A stretch of 19,091 nucleotides of DNA from contig JAABQU010000235.1 of the NCBI GenBank assembly GCA_011391285.1, positions 1 through 19,091 of the forward strand, written 5' to 3'. A model generated the notes under the pieces. That model saw only the letters and a list, made by a program, of their open reading frames with translations. It was not told the origin of the DNA and did not search any database. This document shows, in pieces, positions 1 to 7,376 of this stretch (the stretch's first letter is position 1; every line of letters begins with the position of its first letter). The position numbers and the translations under genes were made by a program. The DNA comes from Thiobacillus sp. (GTDB taxonomy: Bacteria > Pseudomonadota > Gammaproteobacteria > Burkholderiales > Thiobacillaceae).

Positions 1-206
1 ATCGCGATCAGCAGGATCACGCCGACAATCCCGATGGTGGTGTATTGCCGGTTCAGGTAGGCAGACGCGCCTTCCTGCACGGCCGCTGCGATTTCTCGCA
101 TGCGGTCGTTGCCAGTGGGCAATCCCAGAATCCACTTGATCGATATGATCCCGTAGAGCAGTGCGAGCACCGCCGCCACGAGGGCGAACAACAATCCTTC
201 ATTCAT
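1..206 (-). CDS. hppA: Membrane-bound H+-translocating pyrophosphatase, N-terminal fragment
   Basis: This gene is cut by the window start; only the first 68 codons are present. The protein begins MNEGLLFALVAAVLALLYG, a first membrane helix. It continues with the block AAAVQEGASAYLNRQYTTIG (about residues 40-59), which is characteristic of membrane pyrophosphatases. The family couples hydrolysis of inorganic pyrophosphate to proton (or Na+) export across the inner membrane. The start is supported by AGGAG about 8 bases upstream. It is the last gene of a same-strand series pfp / 70-aa gene / hppA, but a strong terminator (230-257) lies only 24 bases upstream of its start codon. Expression must therefore come from read-through or from a promoter I cannot identify. 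Pairing with PPi-dependent phosphofructokinase matches the known pfp-hpp linkage in Methylococcus. The coupling ion and K+ dependence cannot be judged from this fragment. Confidence 0.93.
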   Translation of the reverse strand, partial: MNEGLLFALVAAVLALLYGIISIKWILGLPTGNDRMREIAAAVQEGASAYLNRQYTTIGIVGVILLIA

Positions 207-229
207 GATCTTTATCTCCTCTGAACCCC

Positions 230-257
230 AAAAAAAAACGGCAGCATGCGCTACCGT
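230..257 (-). terminator. Rho-independent terminator after the pfp/70-aa pair
   Basis: On the minus strand ACGGTAGC (257-250) pairs with GCTGCCGT (245-238) around a 4-base loop, with one G-U pair, and runs directly into nine T residues (238-230). It lies 10 bases past the stop of the 70-aa gene and 24 bases before the hppA start codon. There is almost no room for a separate hppA promoter downstream of it. Confidence 0.88.
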
Positions 258-267
258 TCCCTTACCA

Positions 268-480
268 CTACTTACCCATTGCCAGCCCGCCTTCGAACCG
301 CGTGCCGGGCTCGAACCCGAAAATCCGGTCCAGCTCCAATTCCCTGATCATCTGGTCGACCGCGTCCTGCCCATGCTCGCGCTGCACCTCGGACAAAATC
401 AGCTTGGCTGAATTGCCGTTGTAAAAGCCGCCGAAGTCGGCTTGCACCTTGAGCAGTTGTTTGGCGCGATCGAGCGTCAT
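268..480 (-). CDS. Small conserved-looking protein of unknown function (70 aa) between pfp and hppA
   Basis: I do not recognise a named family. The 70-aa product is soluble and mixed in charge, with no signal peptide, membrane segment or Cys/His motif. It looks like two short helices (about residues 1-14 and 24-48) followed by a Gly/Phe-rich end (FGFEPGTRFEGG). It starts 24 bases after the pfp stop and ends just before a terminator, so it is probably co-transcribed with pfp. A purine-rich AGGGAA lies about 12 bases before the ATG, a weak ribosome site. The position between two pyrophosphate enzymes suggests, but does not show, a link to that pathway. An overlapping frame of similar length on the same strand (272-490) gives an Arg-rich, shadow-like product and was not chosen. 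Confidence 0.7.
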   Translation of the reverse strand: MTLDRAKQLLKVQADFGGFYNGNSAKLILSEVQREHGQDAVDQMIRELELDRIFGFEPGTRFEGGLAMGK

Positions 481-504
481 CGGTTCTCAAATTCCCTGAA
501 TCGC

Positions 505-1761
505 TTACAGCTTGAACGCAGCCAGCTTCTTAGCCACCGCGACGTTCTTCAACGTCACATACACCGGCAGGCCGTCCTTGTACTTCGGATAGTCCTCACC
601 CTGGATCAGCGGCGACAGGTAGCGCTTGCACTTGGGCGTGATGCCGAAGCCGTCCTTGGTGATGAAGTCGCGCGGCATGAATTTCTCGACGTTGGCGACG
701 TCCTTCAGGTCGGCCATGCCGATCTTGTACTTGTACGGCACGTCGGAAAGGCGGTCGACCGTCGGCATCACCGAGTTGTGGCCCTTGATCGCGAGTTCGA
801 CGGCTTTCTTGCCGAGTTCGTAGGCCTGCTTCACATCCGTCTTGGAAGCGATGTGGCGCGCGGCACGCTGCAGGTAGTCGGCGACGGCCCAGTGGAACTT
901 GTGGCCGAGCGCGTCCTTGATCATGTTGGCGACCACCGGCGCGGCGCCGCCCAGTTGGGCGTGACCGAAGGCATCACGCGTGCCCTGCTCGGCGAGGAAC
1001 TTGCCGTCCGGGTAGTGGCAGCCTTCTGACACGACGACGGTGCAGTAGCCGTGTTCCTTCACCAGATTGTCGACGCGCGCGAGGAATTTATTCTGGTCGA
1101 ATTCGATCTCCGGGAACAGGATTACGACCGGAATGCCGTGGTCCTCGACCAGGCCGCCGGCAGCGGCGATCCAGCCGGCGTGGCGGCCCATCACTTCGAG
1201 CACGAACACCTTCGTCGACGTCTTGGCCATCGAGCGCACGTCGTAGCTGGCTTCGAGCGTGGACACGGCGATGTACTTGGCAACCGATCCGAAGCCGGGG
1301 CAGCAGTCGGTGATGGGCAGGTCGTTGTCGACGGTCTTCGGCACGTGGATGGCCTGGATGGGATAGCCCATCGACTCGGACAGCTGGCTGACCTTGAAGC
1401 AGGTGTCGGCCGAGTCGCCGCCGCCGTTGTAGAAGAAGTAGCCGATGTTGTGCGCCTTGAACACTTCGATCAGGCGTGCGTATTCGCGCTTGTTTTCTTC
1501 CAGCGACTTCATCTTGAAACGGCAGGAGCCGAAGGCGCCCGACGGCGTGGAACGCAGCGCGGCGATGGCGGCGGCGGATTCCTTGGTGGTGTCGATCAGG
1601 TCTTCGGTGAGCGCGCCGATGATGCCGTTGCGGCCGGCGTAGACCTTGCCGATCTTGTCCTTGTGCTTGCGTGCGGTTTCGATCACGCCGCAGGCCGAGG
1701 CGTTGATGACGGCGGTGACGCCGCCGGACTGTGCGTAAAAGGCGTTCATTTTCTTCGCCAT
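505..1761 (-). CDS. pfp: Pyrophosphate-dependent 6-phosphofructokinase
   Basis: The enzyme catalyses reversible phosphorylation of fructose-6-phosphate using PPi instead of ATP, in the cytoplasm. At 418 aa it fits the PPi-PFK groups rather than the roughly 320-aa ATP enzymes. The nucleotide/PPi loop reads GGGDS (113-117), with Asp where ATP-PFKs have Gly. The catalytic motif reads PKTVDND (141-147), where the Lys after Pro is the usual PPi-specificity marker. MGRHAGW is at 191-197. The start has AGGAG about 10 bases upstream. The 70-aa gene and hppA follow on the same strand. In Methylococcus and other methylotrophs and autotrophs, related PPi-PFKs also act on sedoheptulose-7-phosphate and replace the Calvin-cycle bisphosphatases; that role here is an inference. 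A terminator (1797-1829) sits 36 bases upstream of the start. Confidence 0.95.
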   Translation of the reverse strand: MAKKMNAFYAQSGGVTAVINASACGVIETARKHKDKIGKVYAGRNGIIGALTEDLIDTTKESAAAIAALRSTPSGAFGSCRFKMKSLEENKREYARLIEVFKAHNIGYFFYNGGGDSADTCFKVSQLSESMGYPIQAIHVPKTVDNDLPITDCCPGFGSVAKYIAVSTLEASYDVRSMAKTSTKVFVLEVMGRHAGWIAAAGGLVEDHGIPVVILFPEIEFDQNKFLARVDNLVKEHGYCTVVVSEGCHYPDGKFLAEQGTRDAFGHAQLGGAAPVVANMIKDALGHKFHWAVADYLQRAARHIASKTDVKQAYELGKKAVELAIKGHNSVMPTVDRLSDVPYKYKIGMADLKDVANVEKFMPRDFITKDGFGITPKCKRYLSPLIQGEDYPKYKDGLPVYVTLKNVAVAKKLAAFKL

Positions 1762-1796
1762 GATGTGTTGTCTCCTAGATGGTTCTGATGGCTTTT

Positions 1797-1829
1797 TTCA
1801 AAAACAAAAAGCCAGCACGCGGCTGGCTT
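1797..1829 (-). terminator. Rho-independent terminator after the 121-aa gene, upstream of pfp
   Basis: On the minus strand AAGCCAGC (1829-1822) and GCTGGCTT (1816-1809) form a perfect 8-bp stem with a 5-base loop, followed by a T-rich tract (TTTTTGTTTTTG). The stem begins 7 bases after the stop of the 121-aa gene. The T tract ends about 40 bases before the pfp start codon. Confidence 0.85.
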
Positions 1830-1835
1830 CAAATA

Positions 1836-2201
1836 TCAACTGGTGCCGGACGCTTCTTCCTCGGCCAGGCGCTTGGCTGCCTCGTCGGCCTGCATTTTCA
1901 GCAGCGTGGTGACGCAGTCGCCGATGTCGTCGTATTCCTCGCGTCCGGTCGCGAAGCGATCACGGATGCGGTAGAAGAACATGCTGCGATAGCGCGAATC
2001 GCCGGTCTTGGAAAGAACGAAATGACAGCCGTGCTCGTTCCAGTAAAAGCCCGGGCACAGCGTCAGTTCACGGTCGTCGATATGCAGGCGGATTTCGGTT
2101 TCGACATCCTGAACCACGACGCCCCGGCCGTAACGCTCGTTGACCGCCTGCTGGACGACCCAGCGTTCGGTGTCGGTCATCGGGTGAATCTGCTGCGGCA
2201 T
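1836..2201 (-). CDS. Protein of unknown function downstream of adk (121 aa)
   Basis: I do not recognise a named domain. The product is a soluble 121-aa protein. Its N-terminal and central part is probably alpha/beta, with aromatic-rich segments (PGFYWNEHGCHFVL about 50-63, YRSMFFYRIRDRF about 71-83). It ends in an acidic and Ala-rich helix (about 98-121) that could be a short coiled coil. No signal peptide or membrane helix is visible. The start chosen has AGGA about 10 bases upstream. The next Met (residue 8) has no ribosome site. It begins 17 bases after the adk stop and is followed by a strong terminator, so adk and this gene form the end of one transcription unit. Confidence 0.78.
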   Translation of the reverse strand: MPQQIHPMTDTERWVVQQAVNERYGRGVVVQDVETEIRLHIDDRELTLCPGFYWNEHGCHFVLSKTGDSRYRSMFFYRIRDRFATGREEYDDIGDCVTTLLKMQADEAAKRLAEEEASGTS

Positions 2202-2218
2202 CGTTGCGGGTTCCTGGC

Positions 2219-2914
<696 letters not shown>

Positions 2915-2974
2915 CTAAGGCAAGGGCGGCCTGCGCAACACTTAAAAAATTTTATTGGCGGATTCAAGAGGCTG

Positions 2975-3733
2975 CTATGCAGCCGCAAACAGGCTGCGAA
3001 CCCGCGCCAGGTCGTCCGGCGTGTCGACGCCCGGGGCGGGCGCCAGGGGCGTGATCCCGAGGCTGATGCGGTAGCCGTGCCCCAGCACCCGCAATTGCTC
3101 CAACATCTCGTAGCGTTCGAGCGGCGAACTGGCTAGGCCGGCATAGGTGCGCAGGAATCCGGCGCGGTAGGCATACAGGCCGATGTGGCGCAGCGCGCCG
3201 AGTTCGTGCGGCATCGCCTGCTTGGCGGCGAACGCGTCGCGCGGCCAGGGGATCGGCGCGCGGCTGAAATAGAGCGCATAGCCGGCTTCGTCGGCGATGA
3301 CCTTGACGACGTTGGGATTGATGAAGTCGGCGTGGTCGTGGATCGGGTGGGCCAGCGTGGCCATCACCGCGTCGTCGTGCAGCACCAGCTGGCGCGCCGC
3401 TTCGCGGATCAGCGCGGGATCGATCAGCGGTTCGTCGCCCTGCACGTTCACCACCAGGGTGTCGTCGGACCAGCCCAGGGTTTCGGCCACCTCGACCAGG
3501 CGCTCGGTGCCGGACTGGTGTTCCGGCGACGTCATCAGGGCCTGATAACCGGCGGCCTCGACCGCCTGCTGCACGCGCACGTCGTCGGTGGCGATCACCA
3601 CCGATTCGGCGCCGGCCTGCAGGGCACGCTCCAGCACGCGCAGCACCATGGGCTTGCCGCCGATGTCGGCCAGCGGCTTGCCCGGCAGGCGGCTCGACGC
3701 ATAGCGTGCGGGGATGACGACGCGAAAATGCAT
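2975..3733 (-). CDS. kdsB: 3-deoxy-manno-octulosonate cytidylyltransferase (CMP-Kdo synthetase)
   Basis: Activates Kdo with CTP for lipopolysaccharide inner-core synthesis in the cytoplasm. The 252-aa product has the N-terminal nucleotide-binding block [15 protein letters not shown] (about 7-21), SGTER (about 74-78), the metal-binding VNVQGDEP (about 94-101), and a C-terminal G-V-DTPDDL block. Length and motif order are standard. The ATG lies 5 bases after the stop of the Trm112-like gene and has only a weak GAG ribosome site, so translational coupling is likely. The gene order lpxK ... Trm112 ... kdsB is a common proteobacterial lipid A/LPS cluster. A short hairpin (2970-2984) spans its stop codon but lacks an adjacent T tract. 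Confidence 0.96.
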   Translation of the reverse strand: MHFRVVIPARYASSRLPGKPLADIGGKPMVLRVLERALQAGAESVVIATDDVRVQQAVEAAGYQALMTSPEHQSGTERLVEVAETLGWSDDTLVVNVQGDEPLIDPALIREAARQLVLHDDAVMATLAHPIHDHADFINPNVVKVIADEAGYALYFSRAPIPWPRDAFAAKQAMPHELGALRHIGLYAYRAGFLRTYAGLASSPLERYEMLEQLRVLGHGYRISLGITPLAPAPGVDTPDDLARVRSLFAAA

Positions 3734-3738
3734 CGCGC

Positions 3739-3924
3739 TCAGCGTTTGTCGATTTCGTCGGGATTCAGGGTGCGCGCTTCTTCCGGCAGCATCACCGGAA
3801 TGTCATCACGGATGGGATAGGCCAGGCGGCAGGCGCGGCACACCAGCTCACCCGCGGGCTTCTTCCATTCGAGCGGACTTTTGCAGACCGGGCAGACGAG
3901 GATTTCAAGTAGCTTTGGGTTCAT
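3739..3924 (-). CDS. Trm112-like zinc-binding protein (YcaR/UPF0434 family)
   Basis: A 61-aa protein with four Cys in two pairs (C11-x2-C14 and C29-x2-C32) that should bind zinc, followed by [11 protein letters not shown], the hallmark of the Trm112/UPF0434 family. In eukaryotes Trm112 activates several methyltransferases. The role of the bacterial member is less clear, although it often sits between lpxK and kdsB, as here. The ATG lies 20 bases inside the 3' end of the GGDEF gene, and kdsB begins 5 bases after its stop, so the three genes are probably translationally coupled. Confidence 0.9.
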   Translation of the reverse strand: MNPKLLEILVCPVCKSPLEWKKPAGELVCRACRLAYPIRDDIPVMLPEEARTLNPDEIDKR

Positions 3925-5020
3925 CGATCAGGGTTCCGTAGTTGGCAGGCTCACCCGCCGCTTCGGGCCGGTGAGATTTGCTTTGATAAAGCTGAATGTC
4001 GGCGACCGACAGCAGCGTCGTCAGGTCATGGCCGTCGCGCGGGGCATGGCTGACGCCGAGACATACCGCCATGGTCAGGCCGTTGCTCTGGCTCCAGGCA
4101 TCGGTGCGCGATCCGATGCGTTCATAAATCTGGGCCATCTCCGCATCGGTGCGCTGCGGCAGGAGGGCGACGAATTCGTCGCCGCCCCAGCGCCCGCATA
4201 CGCCCATCTCGGCCGACTCGCTGAAGATCTGCGCGAACTCGGCCAGCACGCGGTCGCCCACGCCGTGTCCGTAGCGGTCGTTGACCTCCTTGAATTTGTT
4301 CATGTCGGCAAACAAGACAGTGGTAGGCACGCCCTTGTTCGAGCGGTCGAATATTTTTTCGGCAGCCGCCAGCAGGCCATGGCGGTTGAGCAGACCGGTG
4401 AGCGCATCGAAGCGGCTGCGGTAATCGAGCTGGCGGCGCTGGCCCTCGATGCGGCCCATCAGGATGTAGGCATACAGCGCCAGGCTGACCCAGAACACGC
4501 CGAAGAACACGTCGCCCGCCGTGATGTCGAAACCGCCCAGCCGATAACGTACCGCGAAGGAAACCGCCATGCCGAGGAAAACGCCGCCGAGCACTTCGGA
4601 AAACACGCGCATGCCGTAGCGCATGCCGTTGCCGAGCAGCACCATCAGGAAGGCCAGCGCCGAGGGCGGGATCGGGTTGGGATCGTGTATCACGCACAGG
4701 GTGACGATCAGCAGATCGGCAAACATGGCGCTGCGGATCTTGAGCAGGGTGACCCCCTGCAGGGCCTGCATGAAAAACCAGGAATTGAAGAGGAAATACA
4801 CGCCCAGCGCGATCAGCAGGTTCTCGATGCTGAACAACGCCGGGGACACGGCAGCCAGCGTGGAGAAGTAGATCAGCGCCAGCGCGAAAAACAGGTAGCG
4901 GGTGAAAAACTGGGTGAAGATTTCGGAACGATCGGGCACCCAGAAACCGGCGTCACCGGACTGCTCGTGCCAGCGGCTGGCATGGCGGCGGTCGCTCCAA
5001 TCAGAATGCTGATGTCCCAT
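3905..5020 (-). CDS. Membrane GGDEF diguanylate cyclase
   Basis: A 371-aa protein. The first roughly 40 residues are polar. Residues about 41-188 contain about six hydrophobic helices forming an unclassified membrane sensor, and the C-terminal GGDEF domain starts at [10 protein letters not shown] (204-213). The active-site motif GGDEF (279-283) is intact, as is the upstream metal/substrate region [12 protein letters not shown] (237-248), so synthesis of cyclic di-GMP from two GTP is likely. The RxxD product-inhibition site expected five residues before GGDEF is absent. No EAL domain is present. The start has a strong GGAGGG ribosome site 7 bases upstream. It follows lpxK by 33 bases and overlaps the Trm112-like gene by 20 bases, so a signalling gene sits inside the lipid A/Kdo cluster. 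The sensed signal is unknown. Confidence 0.9.
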   Translation of the reverse strand: MGHQHSDWSDRRHASRWHEQSGDAGFWVPDRSEIFTQFFTRYLFFALALIYFSTLAAVSPALFSIENLLIALGVYFLFNSWFFMQALQGVTLLKIRSAMFADLLIVTLCVIHDPNPIPPSALAFLMVLLGNGMRYGMRVFSEVLGGVFLGMAVSFAVRYRLGGFDITAGDVFFGVFWVSLALYAYILMGRIEGQRRQLDYRSRFDALTGLLNRHGLLAAAEKIFDRSNKGVPTTVLFADMNKFKEVNDRYGHGVGDRVLAEFAQIFSESAEMGVCGRWGGDEFVALLPQRTDAEMAQIYERIGSRTDAWSQSNGLTMAVCLGVSHAPRDGHDLTTLLSVADIQLYQSKSHRPEAAGEPANYGTLIDEPKAT

Positions 5021-5053
5021 TCGTTCCCTCCTTCGACTAGCACGCCCTGCTTG

Positions 5054-6037
5054 TTATTGTCTGAGGCGTGCGTCCAACCAGTGAATGAATCCGGCTTCCG
5101 GGGCGACATCCAGTTGCACCACCCACCAGTGTTCTCCTGCGAACCCTTGGCATTTTACCGCGTCTTTTTCCGTCATCAGTACTGCGCCGTCGGCCGGCAG
5201 GTCCTGCGGCTGGAAAGCATGATGATCGGCGAAGGCGCGCGGGCTGAAACGGACGCCCTGCTGCTGCAGCATGTCGAAGAAGCCCTGCGGCCTGCCGATG
5301 CCGGTGACGGCCAGCCAATCGCGCAGCGGCAGATCGGTAAGCGCCGCTGTTTCGCGCGGGGCGCGCAGCCGGTAAGCCTGCCCCACCGTGTAGTCGGCAC
5401 GCCAGGCGCGATCGATCGCCCGCGGCGGCACCGGGCCGCGCACCACCTGGATCACCGCGTCCACGCTGGCAAGGCGGCCTTTGGGTTCGCGCAGCGGCCC
5501 GGCCGGCAGCGGCCAGCCGTTGCCCAGCCCAATTGCCGCATCGACCACGGCAAGTTCGATGTCGCGCCGCAGGCGGTAATGCTGCAGGCCGTCGTCGGAC
5601 ACGATCACGTCCACCCCGGGATGACGCGCCAGCAGGCTACGCGCCGCAGCCACCCGGTCGCGCCCGACCACGACCGGGGCGCCTGTTTTCAACTGGATCA
5701 ATAGAGGTTCGTCGCCCACTTCGGCCGGCAGGCTGTCGGGCTGCACGTCGACGCAGTCGCGCGCGACGCCGCCGTAGCCGCGGCTGACCACGCCCGGGCG
5801 ATAGCCCTGGGCGCGCAGGTGGTTTACCAGCCAGATCACCAGCGGGGTCTTGCCGCTGCCGCCGGCGGTGATGTTGCCGACGATGAGCACCGGCACGCCG
5901 ACGGCGACCGAGGCCAGCCAGCCGTGCCGATACGCCAGGCGGCGCAGCCCGGACACGACAGCAAACAACAGGGAGAGCGGCAGAAGCAGCAGGGTGAGCA
6001 CGCCGGTGCGCGCCCACAGGGTTTGCCGGGACAGCAT
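5054..6037 (-). CDS. lpxK: Tetraacyldisaccharide 4'-kinase (lipid A kinase)
   Basis: Phosphorylates the 4' position of the lipid A disaccharide at the cytoplasmic face of the inner membrane. The 327-aa product starts with an N-terminal hydrophobic helix (about 11-30), then Walker A TAGGSGKT (57-64), SRGYGG (about 85-90), DDGLQH, and the C-terminal TEKDAVK block, all standard for LpxK. The start codon lies 12 bases after the exbD stop. The GGDEF gene follows in the same operon. An imperfect hairpin with 7-bp arms (5040-5071) straddles its stop codon but has no T run. Confidence 0.95.
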   Translation of the reverse strand: MLSRQTLWARTGVLTLLLLPLSLLFAVVSGLRRLAYRHGWLASVAVGVPVLIVGNITAGGSGKTPLVIWLVNHLRAQGYRPGVVSRGYGGVARDCVDVQPDSLPAEVGDEPLLIQLKTGAPVVVGRDRVAAARSLLARHPGVDVIVSDDGLQHYRLRRDIELAVVDAAIGLGNGWPLPAGPLREPKGRLASVDAVIQVVRGPVPPRAIDRAWRADYTVGQAYRLRAPRETAALTDLPLRDWLAVTGIGRPQGFFDMLQQQGVRFSPRAFADHHAFQPQDLPADGAVLMTEKDAVKCQGFAGEHWWVVQLDVAPEAGFIHWLDARLRQ

Positions 6038-6049
6038 GGTCGCGCCCGC

Positions 6050-6466
6050 TTAAGGCGCGGTTTGGGTGGCGAAGGTAATGCGGGCGAGTCCGACCCGGCG
6101 CGCCGCTTCCATCACGTTCACCACGGATTGATGCGTGGCCCGCGCATCGGCATTGATGATCACGACCGGATCGGTCAGGTCGCCGGCGGCCTGCTTCAGC
6201 GCGGTGGCCAGTTGGTCGACGGTGGCATCGCCGATGGCATTGCTGTCGATCTGGTAGCGGCCGTTTTCAGCCACGGCCACTTCGATCTGCTTGGGCTGGG
6301 TCGGCGTCTGCTCGGCGGTGCTGGTGGGCAGGTTGATCTTGAGTTCGGCAAAGCGCGCGTAGGTGGTGGTCACCGCGAGGAAAATCACGATGACGAGCAG
6401 GATGTCGATAAACGGAATCAGGTTGATTTCCGGATAGTCTTCCCTGCGACCTCTTCTGAAATTCAT
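6050..6466 (-). CDS. exbD: ExbD/TolR-type biopolymer transport protein
   Basis: A 138-aa inner-membrane protein with a short basic cytoplasmic N-terminus and one membrane helix (about 16-37). The proton-path Asp is D21, in NLIPFID. A periplasmic C-terminal domain follows. With ExbB it forms a proton channel that energises TonB- or Tol-like systems. I chose ATG at 6466 because the longer frame to 6556 only adds an Arg/Trp/Ser-rich shadow that overlaps exbB. The chosen start is 7 bases after the exbB stop, and the family begins a few residues before this helix. No tonB is present in the window. The gene leads directly into lpxK. Confidence 0.93.
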   Translation of the reverse strand: MNFRRGRREDYPEINLIPFIDILLVIVIFLAVTTTYARFAELKINLPTSTAEQTPTQPKQIEVAVAENGRYQIDSNAIGDATVDQLATALKQAAGDLTDPVVIINADARATHQSVVNVMEAARRVGLARITFATQTAP

Positions 6467-6473
6467 GACGTAC

Positions 6474-7079
6474 TTACTTCCGGTCGCCGTGGACGATTTC
6501 CACCAGCTTGATCGCCTGCTGTTCCATGTCGACCACCAGCGATTCGACCTTGGCACGGAAGAAGCGATAGAAAATCATCGCCGGGATCGCCACGATCAGG
6601 CCGAATGCGGTGTTGTACAGGGCAATCGAAATGCCGTGCGCCAGTTGACCGGGATTGGTGCCAGTGGACGTCTGCGCGCCGAAGATCTCGATCATGCCGA
6701 TGACGGTGCCCAGGAGACCGAGCAGCGGCGCCATGCTGGCGATGGTGCCGAGCGAGGTGAGAAAGCGGTCGAGCTCGTGGGTGACGGCGCGCCCGGCTTC
6801 CTCGATCGATTCCTTCATGATCTCGCGCGAGTTGTGGGCGTTCTTCAATGCCGTCGCGAAAACCCGCCCCATCGGAGAACCGTCGCTGAGCCGCGTGACG
6901 AGCTCCTGAGTGACGCCACGTTCCTGATAGGACTTGATGGTTTCGAGCAGCAGGCCGGCGGGTGCCACTTCCCGGCTGCGCAGACTGTAGGCGCGTTCGA
7001 TGATGATGGCCACGGCGACGACCGACGCCAGAATCAACGGCCAGATCGGCCAACCGGCCGCCTCAATGATGGCAAGCAC
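6474..7079 (-). CDS. exbB: ExbB/TolQ-type proton channel protein, GTG start
   Basis: The 201-aa MotA/TolQ/ExbB-family inner-membrane protein has a first helix at about residues 8-27. A conserved cytoplasmic helix-TM unit containing LTSLGTIASMAPLLGLLGTV follows, and a final pair of helices precedes the basic C-terminus. An in-frame ATG at 7223 would give 249 aa. However, the added 48 residues are unlike the family, and a good sigma-70-like promoter (7111-7140) lies inside that extension. The GTG at 7079 has GGGAG 9 bases upstream and gives the normal family length, so I chose it. It heads the operon exbB-exbD-lpxK-GGDEF-Trm112-kdsB. Confidence 0.92.
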   Translation of the reverse strand: MLAIIEAAGWPIWPLILASVVAVAIIIERAYSLRSREVAPAGLLLETIKSYQERGVTQELVTRLSDGSPMGRVFATALKNAHNSREIMKESIEEAGRAVTHELDRFLTSLGTIASMAPLLGLLGTVIGMIEIFGAQTSTGTNPGQLAHGISIALYNTAFGLIVAIPAMIFYRFFRAKVESLVVDMEQQAIKLVEIVHGDRK

Positions 7080-7110
7080 TGGATACCACTCCCAAAAAAA
7101 CAACAGACGA

Positions 7111-7140
7111 AATGTAGCGCCCGCGCGCCTGTTTGGGCAA
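7111..7140 (-). promoter_or_regulatory. Candidate sigma-70 promoter for exbB operon
   Basis: On the minus strand TTGCCC (7140-7135) and TACATT (7116-7111) are separated by 18 bases. Each hexamer matches its consensus at four of six positions. Transcription would start near 7104, about 25 bases before the GTG of exbB. Confidence 0.5.
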
Positions 7141-7181
7141 GCACCAATTGCTCGAGCGGCATTTTTGTTGGGGCTGAAGAG

Positions 7182-7204
7182 TTCTCCACAATTGATGTGG
7201 ATAA
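7182..7204. promoter_or_regulatory. Pair of DnaA-box-like sites in inverted orientation
   Basis: TTATCCACA on the minus strand (7204-7196) is a perfect match to the consensus DnaA box. TTCTCCACA on the plus strand (7182-7190) differs at one base. They face each other with 5 bp between them, giving the palindrome TCCACA-n5-TGTGGA. The pair is about 40 bp upstream of the exbB -35 element, in the only long non-coding gap of the window. Confidence 0.5.
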
Positions 7205-7229
7205 GTCTGTTAGGAACTGTCACCCAGAG

Positions 7230-7268
7230 GCCCTAAACGCCCGTCTACTAAGGAAAACCCCTTAGGGC
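7230..7268. repeat. Nested inverted repeats in the exbB-xseA gap
   Basis: GCCCTAA (7230-7236) is complementary to TTAGGGC (7262-7268), while CTAAGG (7248-7253) is complementary to CCTTAG (7260-7265). The two pairings share 7262-7265 and cannot form together. Neither is followed by a T run on either strand, so this is not a terminator. Function is unknown. Confidence 0.45.
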
Positions 7269-7290
7269 TCAAAAAATGATCAATCCAGTT

Positions 7291-7317
7291 TAATCAATTA
7301 TTTCAATTGGTTATAAA
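7291..7317 (+). promoter_or_regulatory. Candidate xseA -10 element overlapped by an inverted-repeat operator
   Basis: TATAAA (7312-7317) is a good -10 element facing xseA. A 9-bp inverted repeat, TAATCAATT (7291-7299) and AATTGGTTA (7305-7313), with one mismatch and a 5-bp spacer, runs into this -10. That is the layout of a repressor site. No clear -35 was found, so an activator or a weak promoter is possible. Confidence 0.42.
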
Positions 7318-7376
7318 ATCCAGACTGCCGTCAATAGGATTGGCGAAATTATTTTGTGAAAATCCGGTGACTGTGC

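Noticed and set aside
1790..1813. Alternative hairpin GGCTTTTT/AAAAAGCC that competes with the terminator before pfp (possible antiterminator)
   Set aside because: Its second arm lies downstream of the T tract, so it would be transcribed only after the termination decision. It cannot act as a classical antiterminator and is probably a by-product of the A/T-rich tract.
2970..2984. Perfect 6-bp hairpin GGCTGC-TAT-GCAGCC over the kdsB stop
   Set aside because: The T-rich run on the minus strand is about 20 bases further on, not adjacent, so it does not qualify as a terminator.
5040..5071. 7-bp inverted repeat GCACGCC/GGCGTGC around the lpxK stop
   Set aside because: The loop is 18 bases and no T run follows; with an operon gene starting 33 bases later it is unlikely to terminate.
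3881..5704. Long plus-strand open frame (607 codons) antisense to the GGDEF and lpxK genes
   Set aside because: The product is low-complexity, His/Arg/Ala-rich and has no recognisable domain. It covers two confident minus-strand genes and is typical of a GC-rich shadow frame.
7080..7223. N-terminal extension of exbB to an ATG at 7223
   Set aside because: The added residues are not ExbB-like and include the candidate promoter; GTG at 7079 has a ribosome site and gives normal length.
7182..7320. Chromosomal replication origin, because of DnaA boxes beside an AT-rich stretch
   Set aside because: Only two boxes are seen and the neighbours are not dnaA, dnaN, gyrB, rpmH or similar; treated as a regulatory or titration site instead.
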